Shown: piece after piece, positions 33,714 through 41,952 of the stretch | Layout of the letters: each line of letters starts with the position of its first letter | How positions within the stretch are numbered: the stretch's first letter is position 1 | Notes under the pieces: generated by a model | Database searches by the model: none | The model's input: the letters and a program-made list of their open reading frames with translations, nothing else | Told to the model about the DNA's origin: nothing | NCBI GenBank assembly: GCA_046349315.1 | Contig: JAXMCQ010000012.1 | Coordinates: forward strand, 98,856 to 162,855 | Direction of reading: 5' to 3' | Length of the DNA: 64,000 bases | From: JAEUMG01 sp046349315 | Lineage (GTDB): Bacteria > Pseudomonadota > Alphaproteobacteria > Rhizobiales > Aestuariivirgaceae | Program-made: the position numbers and the translations under genes

Positions 33714-34640
33714 ATGCAACCCGTAATTACCGTTTCCCATCTCGACAAGCTCTATGCGACGGGCTTCCAGGCCCTGAAAGACGTCTCACTCGACATCAAG
33801 CGGGGCGAAATTTTCGCGCTGCTGGGGCCCAATGGCGCCGGCAAAACGACACTCATCGGCATCATCTGCGGCATCGTCAATCCAAGCTCGGGTCAGATCC
33901 GCGTTGATGGTTACGACATCATCAAGGATTACCGAAAGGCCCGCGAAAAGATCGGGCTCGTGCCACAGGAGCTTCACACCGATGCCTTCGAGACGGTGTG
34001 GGCGACGACGAATTTCAGCCGCGGCTTGTTCGGCAAGAAGGCCAATTCCGCCCATGTCGAAAAAGTGCTGAAGGATCTTTCGCTGTGGGAAAAGAAGGAC
34101 TCGAAGATCATGACGCTGTCCGGCGGCATGAAACGGCGCGTGATGATCGCCAAGGCTCTCGCACATGAGCCGGAAATACTCTTTCTCGACGAGCCGACCG
34201 CCGGCGTCGATGTCGAGCTTAGGCGCGACATGTGGGCGCTGGTGCGGCGCCTGCGCGATACCGGCGTCACCATCATTCTGACCACGCACTACATCGCTGA
34301 AGCCGAGGAGATGGCGGATCGCATCGGCGTCATCGCCAAGGGCAAATTGATTCTCGTCGAAGAGAAGGATGCCTTGATGTCAAAGCTCGGGCGCAAGCAA
34401 TTGACGCTCGAACTTGCCGAACCGCTTCGCGACCTTCCCGAAAGCCTCAAGCAGCACACGCTCGAGCTTTCCAAGAATGGCTGCGAGCTCGTCTATTCCT
34501 ATGACACGCAGAATGATCGTGGCGGCATTCCGGTGCTTCTCGCCGATCTTTCGGCGGCGGGCATCCGCTTCAAGGATCTTCATACCGAGGAAAGCTCGCT
34601 CGAAGATATTTTCGTCAATCTGGTGAGCGAGAGGCCATGA
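33714..34640 (+). CDS. ABC-2 type exporter ATP-binding protein
   Basis: A 308-residue ATPase with Walker A GPNGAGKTTLIG, signature LSGGMKRRVMIAKAL and Walker B ILFLDEPTAGVD, plus the CcmA/DrrA-type C-terminal extension of about 80 residues. It forms an ABC-2 exporter with the next gene, overlapping by four bases (ATGA). The substrate is unknown. Confidence 0.92.
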   Translation: MQPVITVSHLDKLYATGFQALKDVSLDIKRGEIFALLGPNGAGKTTLIGIICGIVNPSSGQIRVDGYDIIKDYRKAREKIGLVPQELHTDAFETVWATTNFSRGLFGKKANSAHVEKVLKDLSLWEKKDSKIMTLSGGMKRRVMIAKALAHEPEILFLDEPTAGVDVELRRDMWALVRRLRDTGVTIILTTHYIAEAEEMADRIGVIAKGKLILVEEKDALMSKLGRKQLTLELAEPLRDLPESLKQHTLELSKNGCELVYSYDTQNDRGGIPVLLADLSAAGIRFKDLHTEESSLEDIFVNLVSERP

Positions 34641-35398
34641 ATCATCGCGCAGTCTGGGCCATTTACCGTTTCGAGATGGCGCGCACCTTCCGCACATTGT
34701 TGCAGTCGGTGGTATCGCCAGTGATCTCGACCTCGCTCTATTTCGTTGTATTCGGCGCGGCGATCGGCTCGCGCATCGATGAGGTCGACGGCGTTTCCTA
34801 CGGCGCCTTCATCGTGCCGGGATTGATCATGCTGTCGTTGCTCACCCAGAGCATTTCGAACGCGTCCTTCGGCATATACTTCCCGAAGTTCGTCGGCACG
34901 ATCTATGAAATGCTCTCGGCCCCGGTCTCGGCGATCGAGATCATCATCGGCTATGTCGGCGCGGCGGCGACGAAATCGATGATGCTGGGGCTCATCATCC
35001 TCGCCACCGCGACGCTCTTCGTGCCGCTCCATATCGCGCATCCCTTCTGGATGATCGCATTCCTGGTCCTGACCGCGGTGACGTTCTCACTGCTCGGCTT
35101 CATCATCGGCATCTGGGCAGATAATTTCGAGAAACTGCAATTCGTGCCGCTCCTCATCGTGACGCCGCTTACCTTCCTTGGCGGGAGCTTTTATTCGATC
35201 ACCATGCTGCCGCCCTTCTGGCAGAAAGTGTCGCTTTTCAATCCTGTGGTCTATCTGGTCTCGGGCTTCCGCTGGAGCTTCTTCGGGCTGGCCGATGTCG
35301 GGGTCGGGATAAGCCTGATCATGACACTGCTATTCCTTAGCGCCTGCCTGGCAATCGTCATCTGGATTTTCCGGACCGGCTACCGGCTCAAGACCTGA
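34637..35398 (+). CDS. ABC-2 type transporter permease
   Basis: A 253-residue membrane protein with six hydrophobic segments and the ABC-2 signature TPLTFLGGSFYSITMLPPFWQKV ahead of the last helices. It is translationally coupled to the ATPase gene. DrrB/YadH-like exporters of this type move drugs, lipids or glycans; the neighbouring L,D-transpeptidase gene is only loosely suggestive. Confidence 0.91.
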   Translation: MNHRAVWAIYRFEMARTFRTLLQSVVSPVISTSLYFVVFGAAIGSRIDEVDGVSYGAFIVPGLIMLSLLTQSISNASFGIYFPKFVGTIYEMLSAPVSAIEIIIGYVGAAATKSMMLGLIILATATLFVPLHIAHPFWMIAFLVLTAVTFSLLGFIIGIWADNFEKLQFVPLLIVTPLTFLGGSFYSITMLPPFWQKVSLFNPVVYLVSGFRWSFFGLADVGVGISLIMTLLFLSACLAIVIWIFRTGYRLKT

Positions 35399-35493
35399 TA
35401 GGTAAGCCGTTGACCTCTTGCGCGATTTGGGCTCATGAGTAGTCCGGGCTGGGTGATTTGGCTGACCGGTTACGATCGTCAGGAGGGATCGGC

Positions 35494-36180
35494 ATGTCGT
35501 TAACCCGCAGGGATTTCTTGATTGGCGCCGCCGCCGGTGTTCTGGCAGGCGGTGGTGTGAATGAGGCGGAGGCCGCGACGAGCGGTATGAGCCTCAAGCA
35601 GCAGGCCGCCTATTTCGGCCCGATGATCGACGATAATGGCGTCCAGTTTCGGTCGACCAATTTCAAGAAGATCAATCCGCGCTGGCGCCGCCAGTTCGTG
35701 CCTTATACGAGCGTCGAGCCCCAGGGTACCGTGGTCGTCGATGCGACCAACCATTTTCTCTATGTGATCTTCGAGAACCAAACGGCCTTGCGCTATGGCG
35801 TCGGGGTCGGGCGCGATGGGTTCCGCTGGTATGGCCGGGCGCGCATCGACCGCAAGCAATTATGGCCACGCTGGACGCCGCCGCCGGAGATGCGCGCGCG
35901 ACACCCGGAACTGCCGGAATATATCGATGGCGGGGCTACCAATCCGCTTGGCCCCAGAGCTATGTACCTATTCCGTAATGGCAAGGATCTCGGCTACCGC
36001 ATGCATGGCACGCTCGAGCCTTGGTCGATCGGTACCAACGCCTCTTCGGGCTGCATCCGCATGTTCAATGAGGATGCGATCGATCTCTATCAGCGCTGTC
36101 CGATCGGTACGCGGGTCCTGGTCTTGAAGGTGCTCGGCGCTCCCGTCGTCGATGAGGCGGCAACCGTGGACGGCCAATGA
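35494..36180 (+). CDS. L,D-transpeptidase (YkuD domain), Tat-exported
   Basis: A 228-residue protein with a twin-arginine signal (SLTRRDFLIGAAAGVLAGG) and a YkuD catalytic domain. The active-site set is H171 (RMHGTLEP) and C187 (SSGCIRM). Such enzymes cross-link peptidoglycan or attach outer-membrane proteins to it. The ATG at 35494 follows GGAGGG; the frame extends upstream to 35458. Its stop overlaps the OmpA-like lipoprotein gene (ATGA), suggesting they act together at the cell envelope. Confidence 0.93.
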   Translation: MSLTRRDFLIGAAAGVLAGGGVNEAEAATSGMSLKQQAAYFGPMIDDNGVQFRSTNFKKINPRWRRQFVPYTSVEPQGTVVVDATNHFLYVIFENQTALRYGVGVGRDGFRWYGRARIDRKQLWPRWTPPPEMRARHPELPEYIDGGATNPLGPRAMYLFRNGKDLGYRMHGTLEPWSIGTNASSGCIRMFNEDAIDLYQRCPIGTRVLVLKVLGAPVVDEAATVDGQ

Positions 36181-36689
36181 ACCTAGCGAAACTGGCGATC
36201 GCGGCAATCGCTCTAAGTCTCATCGCCGTGCTTTCCGGCTGTTCGAGCAATTCCGGCGGAGGGGGCGCGGGCGTCACCCAAGCGTCCGTGCCCGATACTG
36301 GCGGTATCGGGGCCGAACCCGGCACCGAGCAGGACTTCATGCTGAATGTCGGCCGCCGCACGTTCTTCAAGCAGGGCTCTGCGGCGCTTGACGACACTGC
36401 CAAGGTGACGATCGAGAAGCAGGCGCAATGGCTCAACAAATATCCGCAATGGCGGGTCAAGCTGCAGGGCTTCGCGGACGATCCGGGCTCGGAGGCAGCC
36501 CAGCTCAAGCTTTCAGCGCAGCGGGCCGACGCGGTGAAGTCCTATCTCGTTGCGCAAGGGGTTTCGCCCGACCGCATCCAATCCAAGGGCTATGGCCGCG
36601 ACCGATTGGTGGGAGACTGCGCCGATCTTGAGTGCAAGGCGCAGAACCGCCGCGTCATCACCAATCCGCAAGGACCGGGCGACGACTGA
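36177..36689 (+). CDS. OmpA/Pal-like peptidoglycan-binding lipoprotein
   Basis: A 170-residue protein. The lipobox AVLSGC (Cys near residue 22) follows a short signal; a glycine-rich linker leads to an OmpA-like domain (about 55-165), with LQGFADDPGSEAAQLKLSAQRADAVKSYL and GVSPDRIQSKGYGRDRL typical of Pal. It is close in domain layout to Pal, but no tol genes are nearby, so it is a Pal-like paralogue. Coupled to the L,D-transpeptidase. Confidence 0.88.
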   Translation: MNLAKLAIAAIALSLIAVLSGCSSNSGGGGAGVTQASVPDTGGIGAEPGTEQDFMLNVGRRTFFKQGSAALDDTAKVTIEKQAQWLNKYPQWRVKLQGFADDPGSEAAQLKLSAQRADAVKSYLVAQGVSPDRIQSKGYGRDRLVGDCADLECKAQNRRVITNPQGPGDD

Positions 36690-37631
36690 GTGGCGGGGCT
36701 TTCAGGCCTCGCGCGCGGTTCGCCATCTGCGATGACCCCATCCTCGAGCCTCGCCGGCATTGGCTGCATGATTCTGGCAGCCGGCCTGTTTGTCGCCAAT
36801 GACACTTGCATGAAGCTCGCGATGGCGGAATCGCCGCCCGTCCAGGTGTTGTTCCTGCGCGGCATCGCGGCGTGCCTGTGGTGCCTGCCCTTGATCCTGG
36901 TGATGGGCCATGGGCGCTCTATGCCGAGCCTCCTCGACAAATGGGTTTTGATGCGCGCCGGCGCTGAGGTGGCGGCGGTGTTGAGCTTCGTCGTGGCGCT
37001 TGCCCATATGGCGATCGGCGACATCACGGCGATCACCCAGACAACGCCGCTTCTGATTTTGATCGGCGTGGCACTAATCTGGCGCGAACCGATCGGCTCC
37101 ATGCGCCTGCTCCTCATCGTTGTTGGATTCATTGGCGCGATCCTGGTGGCGCGGCCGGGAAGCGGGGCTGCCAGCGCGCTCGCTCTGCTCGGCTTCCTTG
37201 CGGCAATCTTCTCAGCGGTGCGCGATCTCGCCGGTCGCAATATCCATCGCGATATTCCGATCGTAATCGCAACCTTCGCGACATTGGCCATCGTGATGAT
37301 CGCGGCGGGTCTCTATTCCGCTGCCTTTGAAAACTGGGCGCCGGTCACCAACCGCATGATCGGGCTCATGATATTGGCCGGATTCCTGCTGATATTCGGC
37401 CATATCTTCATCTTCCTTGCCTATCGCTTTGCGGCGCCCAGAACGATCGCTCCCTTTTATTACTGCTTCACAGTCTGGGCGGTGATATCCGGCGCCATCG
37501 TTTTTGGCGTGATCCCCGATGCCGTGTCGCTGATTGGGATGACGCTCATCGTTGTAAGCGGCCTGGCGATCGTGATCATCGACGGGCGGCGGCGCGCAGT
37601 GGCGCGCCGGCCGACACCGGAAGCGCATTAA
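36690..37631 (+). CDS. EamA/DMT superfamily transporter
   Basis: A 313-residue protein with ten hydrophobic segments in two EamA repeats (about 17-145 and 165-300); QTTPLLILIGVALIWREPIG is the repeat signature. It starts at a GTG directly after the lipoprotein stop. Drug/metabolite exporters of this group often carry amino acids or sugars; specificity is not visible. Confidence 0.87.
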   Translation: MAGLSGLARGSPSAMTPSSSLAGIGCMILAAGLFVANDTCMKLAMAESPPVQVLFLRGIAACLWCLPLILVMGHGRSMPSLLDKWVLMRAGAEVAAVLSFVVALAHMAIGDITAITQTTPLLILIGVALIWREPIGSMRLLLIVVGFIGAILVARPGSGAASALALLGFLAAIFSAVRDLAGRNIHRDIPIVIATFATLAIVMIAAGLYSAAFENWAPVTNRMIGLMILAGFLLIFGHIFIFLAYRFAAPRTIAPFYYCFTVWAVISGAIVFGVIPDAVSLIGMTLIVVSGLAIVIIDGRRRAVARRPTPEAH

Positions 37632-37635
37632 GCAG

Positions 37636-38823
37636 TCAGGAAGCGAGCAAGTCTTCAATCCAAGCAAAGACTGCGCTTTGCCACACGAGCTGGCCCATGC
37701 CGCCGCAATGGCCGCCGGCGCCCGACGCCGCATCAAGCTTGAGCAACGTCTTGGGGCATTTGAGTGCGGCATAGAGCTTGTCGCCTTGCGAGGCGAAATC
37801 ACCTTCGCAATTGACGATGAGTGTGGGGCAAGTAATCAGATCGGCGTGTCCTTCGAGCGTGTAGAGCGGTTGAAGGCGCATGAAGTCGCCGACCGTCTTT
37901 GCTCCCTGCGCCGCCATGCGCGCGCCGTACCATTCGTCTTTTCCCGGCGCGTCGAGGAGATGCTGCAGCTTGGCATCGACGGCCGGATCGCGCGCCAGAA
38001 TCTTCTGCCATGTCGTTTCATCGATCATGGTGCCAAGGAATCGGGATACGAAATCATACTGGCCGGGGTCGCAGACCAGCGCCCGCAACCGTCTCTCATG
38101 CGCGGCGGCGCGCGGCGCGAGATAGCCTGCAAAGCTGCGGCCGACCAGGATGAGCGACTTCGGATCGACGCCGTCTTGCGCAAGCAACCAATCGATCACC
38201 GGCGGCAATACGGTTTCGAAGTCGGGCCGCATCGGCAGCTTGTCTTCATAAAGTACGCCGCCCTGGCCGGGGCCTTCCCAGATCAACGCATTCATATCAT
38301 GCGCAAGCGCCATCCAGCCTGTTGCGCAATAGCCATTCTCGGCTGTCGAATCATAGCCAGCCGGGATGATGAGCGTCGGGCGCGGTTTCACCGGACCCGG
38401 AGGCCGCATGAGATATGCGGTCATGCGCGCGGTCCCGAACGGAATTGCTCCCGTGACCGTTGGATAGTCGGCGAGCGGCAGCCAGGCGCGAAAGGCGGCG
38501 CGGTGGGCGCGCCAGGCCTGTTGAAGGTCGACATCGTCGATATCGCGGCGAATGAAGAAGAAGGCCTGGCGCCAGTATTCCGAGGCTCTGAGCCAGGCGC
38601 TTGCTGCGTTGGCGCGATGGCCGCGGGCGGCCTGCTCCGCCGCCGTCGTCTCGACGCGCCTGGCGAGATCGGACCAGCAGTCGAACCAGCTATTGGAATC
38701 GTCTGGCTTGATGCACTGGGCGGTCGCAAGCGCTTCGCCGAGATCGGCCGAGCTCGCATAGGCGGCAGAGGCGGTGCGCTGCAACTGGCCGTCTAAATCC
38801 GTGTCGTCGAAAAACAATTTCAC
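37636..38823 (-). CDS. Alpha/beta hydrolase, dipeptidyl-peptidase/pseudooxynicotine-hydrolase-like
   Basis: A 395-residue protein with a helical N-terminal part (1-130) and an alpha/beta-hydrolase domain. The nucleophile elbow is VGRSFAGYLAPRAAA; most relatives have GRSFGG, so the GxSxG motif is altered at its last glycine. Asp in NCEGDFAS and His in GGHCGG complete the triad. The GTG start overlaps the maoC stop by three bases (GTGA). Substrate unknown. Confidence 0.78.
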   Translation of the reverse strand: MKLFFDDTDLDGQLQRTASAAYASSADLGEALATAQCIKPDDSNSWFDCWSDLARRVETTAAEQAARGHRANAASAWLRASEYWRQAFFFIRRDIDDVDLQQAWRAHRAAFRAWLPLADYPTVTGAIPFGTARMTAYLMRPPGPVKPRPTLIIPAGYDSTAENGYCATGWMALAHDMNALIWEGPGQGGVLYEDKLPMRPDFETVLPPVIDWLLAQDGVDPKSLILVGRSFAGYLAPRAAAHERRLRALVCDPGQYDFVSRFLGTMIDETTWQKILARDPAVDAKLQHLLDAPGKDEWYGARMAAQGAKTVGDFMRLQPLYTLEGHADLITCPTLIVNCEGDFASQGDKLYAALKCPKTLLKLDAASGAGGHCGGMGQLVWQSAVFAWIEDLLAS

Positions 38824-39278
38824 TGGTTCGGCTCGCGTTCCCGATCGTCGCGGGGCGGGACCTTGACCCAGGCCTCGCCTTTCAAAACCGTAACATCGCC
38901 GACCATGCAAATGCATGACAGGCGGACGCGCTGGCGCTCGGGAACAAGTTCGATGATCTCGACCGCGGCCTCGACGGTGTCGCCGATCTTTACCGGGTTT
39001 AAGAAGTTGAGCGTCTGCGAAATATAGATGGCGCCGGGGCCGGGCAATCGCGTGCCGATCACCGCCGAAACCAGGCTTGCGGTATAGAGCCCGTGAGCAA
39101 TGCGGTTCTTGAACGGCGTCTTGGCGGCGAAATGTTCGGAAAGATGGATCGGGTTGCGGTCGCCAGTGATCTCGGCAAAGCCGACGACATCGGAGGATTT
39201 GACCGTCTTGGCATAGGTCTCGCGCATGCCGAGAACCAAGTCCTCGAAATAGAGCGTCTGGAACGGTGGTAGCGACAC
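38820..39278 (-). CDS. MaoC-like (R)-specific enoyl hydratase family protein
   Basis: A 152-residue hot-dog fold protein with the hydratase motif DRNPIHLSEHFA and the following NRIAHGLYTASLVSAVIG. It would hydrate enoyl-CoA or a related substrate. I use the GTG at 39278 (VSLPPFQTLYFEDL); the frame is open to 39374 but those residues are not family-like. It is divergent from iolC. Confidence 0.85.
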   Translation of the reverse strand: MSLPPFQTLYFEDLVLGMRETYAKTVKSSDVVGFAEITGDRNPIHLSEHFAAKTPFKNRIAHGLYTASLVSAVIGTRLPGPGAIYISQTLNFLNPVKIGDTVEAAVEIIELVPERQRVRLSCICMVGDVTVLKGEAWVKVPPRDDREREPNQ

Positions 39279-39364
39279 GTCGGGCACTCGGTGAATGATG
39301 GACCGGTGTTTCGGACATTCGCGCGAATTTCGCAACTGCGAGAAGATAGAACAAACGTTCCGAA

Positions 39365-39391
39365 TTGACAGCATATTGGAATTACTGTTTC
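39365..39391 (+). promoter_or_regulatory. Candidate iolC promoter and IolR-like site
   Basis: A perfect -35 hexamer TTGACA (39365-39370) lies upstream of iolC. Just after it, GGAA-N6-TTTC (39378-39391) is one base from the GGAA-N6-TTCC motif reported for IolR of Sinorhizobium meliloti. No convincing -10 is seen. The call is tentative. Confidence 0.35.
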
Positions 39392-39419
39392 GTACCGCCC
39401 GTCATTTCAGGAGCACGTC

Positions 39420-41336
39420 ATGGCCCCGCAACCCCGCCTCGACGTCATCACCATCGGCCGCTGTTCGGTCGATCTCTATGGCCAGCAGATCGGCTCGCGG
39501 CTCGAGGATATCACCTCCTTCGCGAAATCGGTTGGCGGCTGTCCGGCCAATATCGCCATCGGCACGGCGCGGCTGGGGCTCAAGTCGGGCCTCATCACGC
39601 GGGTCGGCAATGAGCAGATGGGCCATTTCGTCAAGGAGCAGATGGCGCGGGAAGGCGTGGCTCTCGACGGCATCGTCACCGACCCATCTCGCTTGACAGC
39701 CTTGGTGTTGCTCTCAGTCGAAAACGACAAGACATTCCCTTTGATCTTCTATCGGGAGAACTGCGCCGATGCGGCGCTGTCAGAAGAAGATATTGCCGAA
39801 GATTATGTCGCCTCGGCGCGCGCGGTGCTGGTGACGGGGACGCATTTCGCAAAACCCAATAGCGATGCAGCGCAGCGCAAGGCGATGCGTATTGCCGCAA
39901 AGCATGGCCGCAAGGTGGTTTTCGACATCGACTACCGGCCCAATCTGTGGGGATTGGCAGGCCATGCGGCAGGCGAGGAGCGCTACATCAAGTCCGACCG
40001 CGTGTCGGAGCATCTGCGCTCCGTATTGCCGGGTTGCGATCTCATCGTCGGAACGGAAGAAGAGGTGCTCATCGCGTCGGGCAGCGAAACGCTGCATGAG
40101 GCGCTCAAGGTCATCCGCAAATTGAGCAAGGCCGTCATTGTCCTGAAGCGCGGGCCGATGGGCTGTGTCGTGTTTCCCGCCGCGATTCCGGAACGGATCG
40201 AAGACGGCATTGTCGGCCGCGGCTTTCCCATCGAAGTCTATAATGTGCTGGGGGCCGGCGACGCGTTCCTATCGGGTTTCCTGCGCGGCTGGCTCAAGGG
40301 CGAGGCGCTCGAGACCTGCGCGAGCTGGGCCAATGCCTGCGGCGCCTTTGCCGTGTCGCGACTGCTTTGTTCACCGGAAAGCCCAACCTTCACCGAACTC
40401 CAGCATTTCCTTACCCATGGCAGCAGGGAAAAGGCGCTGCGCAAGGACGAGACGCTCAACCACATTCACTGGGCGACGACGCGTCGCGCCGAGGCCGACC
40501 GGCTCTTTGCCTTTGCGATCGATCATCGCCGGCAGCTGGAAGAGATTGCCGACCGGGCTGGCGCGGCGCGCGAACGTATCGGGGAATTCAAGCGGCTGGC
40601 AGTCGCGGCGACGGCCAAGGTCGCGAAGGGTTCAGCCGGATTCGGCATGCTGCTCGATGAAACCTATGGACGCGCAGCGATGGCGGATGCCGCCAAGCAT
40701 AACTTCTGGATCGGTCGGCCGATGGAAGTGCCGGGCTCGCGACCTTTACGCTTCGAAGTCAGCCAGGATGCGGGCAGCCGGCTCATCGAATGGCCGATCG
40801 GTCATACGGTCAAGTGCCTTGCCTTCTATCATCCCGATGATGCGGGCGATCTCAAGCGCGAACAGGCACAGAAATTGCGCCAGCTTTATGATGCGGCGCG
40901 CAAGGTGGGTCGCGAGTTGTTGATCGAGATCATTGCCGGCAAACACGGCAGGCTGGATGAGATAACGGTGGCGCGGGCATTGGAGGAGCTCTATGGGCTC
41001 GGCATCAAGCCCGATTGGTGGAAGCTCGAGCCGCAAGCATCGGGCGAAGCGTGGCGCGCGATCGGTGCCGTGATCCAGCGTCACGATCCCTATTGCCGCG
41101 GTATCGTGCTGTTGGGACTGGAGGCGCCGGAAGCGGAACTCGAGCGCGCCTTTGCGGTGGCAGCGGCACACGAGCGGGTGAAGGGTTTTGCGGTCGGTCG
41201 CACGATTTTCAACGAGACGGCGGAAGCGTGGCTGTCGGGCAAGATGAATGATGACGCCGCGGTCGAGGACATGGCGGCGCGTTTTGCCAATCTCGTCGCC
41301 GCCTGGCAACATGCGCAGGAAAGGCGCGCGGCGTGA
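39420..41336 (+). CDS. iolC: 5-dehydro-2-deoxygluconokinase fused to a DUF2090 aldolase-like domain
   Basis: A 638-residue fusion. Residues 1-330 are a PfkB kinase (GGCPANIAIGTARLG near the start; active-site NVLGAGDAFLSGFLRGWL near residue 278). Residues 330-638 are DUF2090, a class I aldolase-like domain thought to supply the IolJ activity. Together they phosphorylate and perhaps cleave 2-deoxy-5-keto-gluconate in myo-inositol breakdown. An AGGAG site lies seven bases before the ATG. It starts the iolC-D-E-B row. Confidence 0.95.
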   Translation: MAPQPRLDVITIGRCSVDLYGQQIGSRLEDITSFAKSVGGCPANIAIGTARLGLKSGLITRVGNEQMGHFVKEQMAREGVALDGIVTDPSRLTALVLLSVENDKTFPLIFYRENCADAALSEEDIAEDYVASARAVLVTGTHFAKPNSDAAQRKAMRIAAKHGRKVVFDIDYRPNLWGLAGHAAGEERYIKSDRVSEHLRSVLPGCDLIVGTEEEVLIASGSETLHEALKVIRKLSKAVIVLKRGPMGCVVFPAAIPERIEDGIVGRGFPIEVYNVLGAGDAFLSGFLRGWLKGEALETCASWANACGAFAVSRLLCSPESPTFTELQHFLTHGSREKALRKDETLNHIHWATTRRAEADRLFAFAIDHRRQLEEIADRAGAARERIGEFKRLAVAATAKVAKGSAGFGMLLDETYGRAAMADAAKHNFWIGRPMEVPGSRPLRFEVSQDAGSRLIEWPIGHTVKCLAFYHPDDAGDLKREQAQKLRQLYDAARKVGRELLIEIIAGKHGRLDEITVARALEELYGLGIKPDWWKLEPQASGEAWRAIGAVIQRHDPYCRGIVLLGLEAPEAELERAFAVAAAHERVKGFAVGRTIFNETAEAWLSGKMNDDAAVEDMAARFANLVAAWQHAQERRAA

Positions 41337-41356
41337 GGGCTCTTCTCCAGCCAAGC

Positions 41357-41379
41357 CCCTCGCCCCTGGGGGGCGAGGG
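41357..41379. repeat. Hairpin repeat after iolC
   Basis: CCCTCGCCCC, a three-base loop and GGGGCGAGGG: a ten-base-pair stem 20 bases after iolC. It belongs to the dispersed CCTCGCCCC-type repeats and could terminate or stabilise iolC mRNA. A further GC-rich palindrome remnant follows up to about 41450. Confidence 0.6.
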
Positions 41380-41487
41380 TGGGGCCCATCGAACAAGCGA
41401 TGGGAGGGTGCGGGGGATCAGTTCTAACAGAATCCCCCGGGATGAGTTCCTCCTCATCTTACCCCTCTCCTCGAAAGGCGGCGGGGG

Positions 41488-41841
41488 TCAAAGTGTTCTG
41501 GTGAATTCGTCCGGTTCAAGCGTCGCGCGGATCGTCTCGATCACCCCATCGAGATTGTCGCCCACTTCATTGTTCCAAAACCTGAGGACAAGATATCCAG
41601 CGCGTTCCAGAATCGCGGTGCGGGACCGATCTGCCTCGACCCGCTCGGCGTGTTGGCTGCCGTCAAGCTCAATGACCAGCTTCGCTTCCGGACACGCGAA
41701 ATCGACGATATATCCTTCGATTGGCATTTGCCGTCGAAACTTCCGCGAGCACAATTGGCGATTCGTCAAACGTGACCACAATAGCGACTCGGCGCTCGTC
41801 TGGCTTCGGCGAAGCGCTCGTGCAAAGTCTAGAGACGGCAT
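41488..41841 (-). CDS. DUF559 (VSR-like) nuclease-fold protein
   Basis: A 117-residue DUF559 protein: ARALRRSQTSAESLLWSRL start, RKFRRQMPIEGYIVDFACPEAKLVIELDGSQH core (the E-x-D and Q-H form a Vsr-like active site), then LVLRFWNNEV. Function is unknown, though the fold is that of very-short-patch repair nucleases. It lies on the opposite strand between iolC and iolD, flanked by hairpin repeats on both sides, so it interrupts the inositol genes. The frame extends upstream to 41877. Confidence 0.82.
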   Translation of the reverse strand: MPSLDFARALRRSQTSAESLLWSRLTNRQLCSRKFRRQMPIEGYIVDFACPEAKLVIELDGSQHAERVEADRSRTAILERAGYLVLRFWNNEVGDNLDGVIETIRATLEPDEFTRTL

Positions 41842-41907
41842 GGGGCACACTGAAGAATGGCAATGTTGCGGTGTCAATCGTCCGTAAGCTAAGACCCCTC
41901 ACCCTAA

Positions 41908-41930
41908 CCCTCTCCCCACTGGGGAGAGGG
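41908..41930. repeat. Hairpin repeat before iolD
   Basis: CCCTCTCCCC, loop ACT, GGGGAGAGGG, preceded by CCCCTCACCCTAA. This is a very common dispersed intergenic repeat of alphaproteobacteria. It ends 22 bases before the iolD start. Confidence 0.65.
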
Positions 41931-41952
41931 AACAAGAAATGGGAGACGTGAT

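Noticed and set aside
37636..39354. A 572-residue frame running from the maoC region into the hydrolase
   Set aside because: Only the part from the GTG at 38823 looks like a hydrolase; the upstream part is a shadow of maoC.
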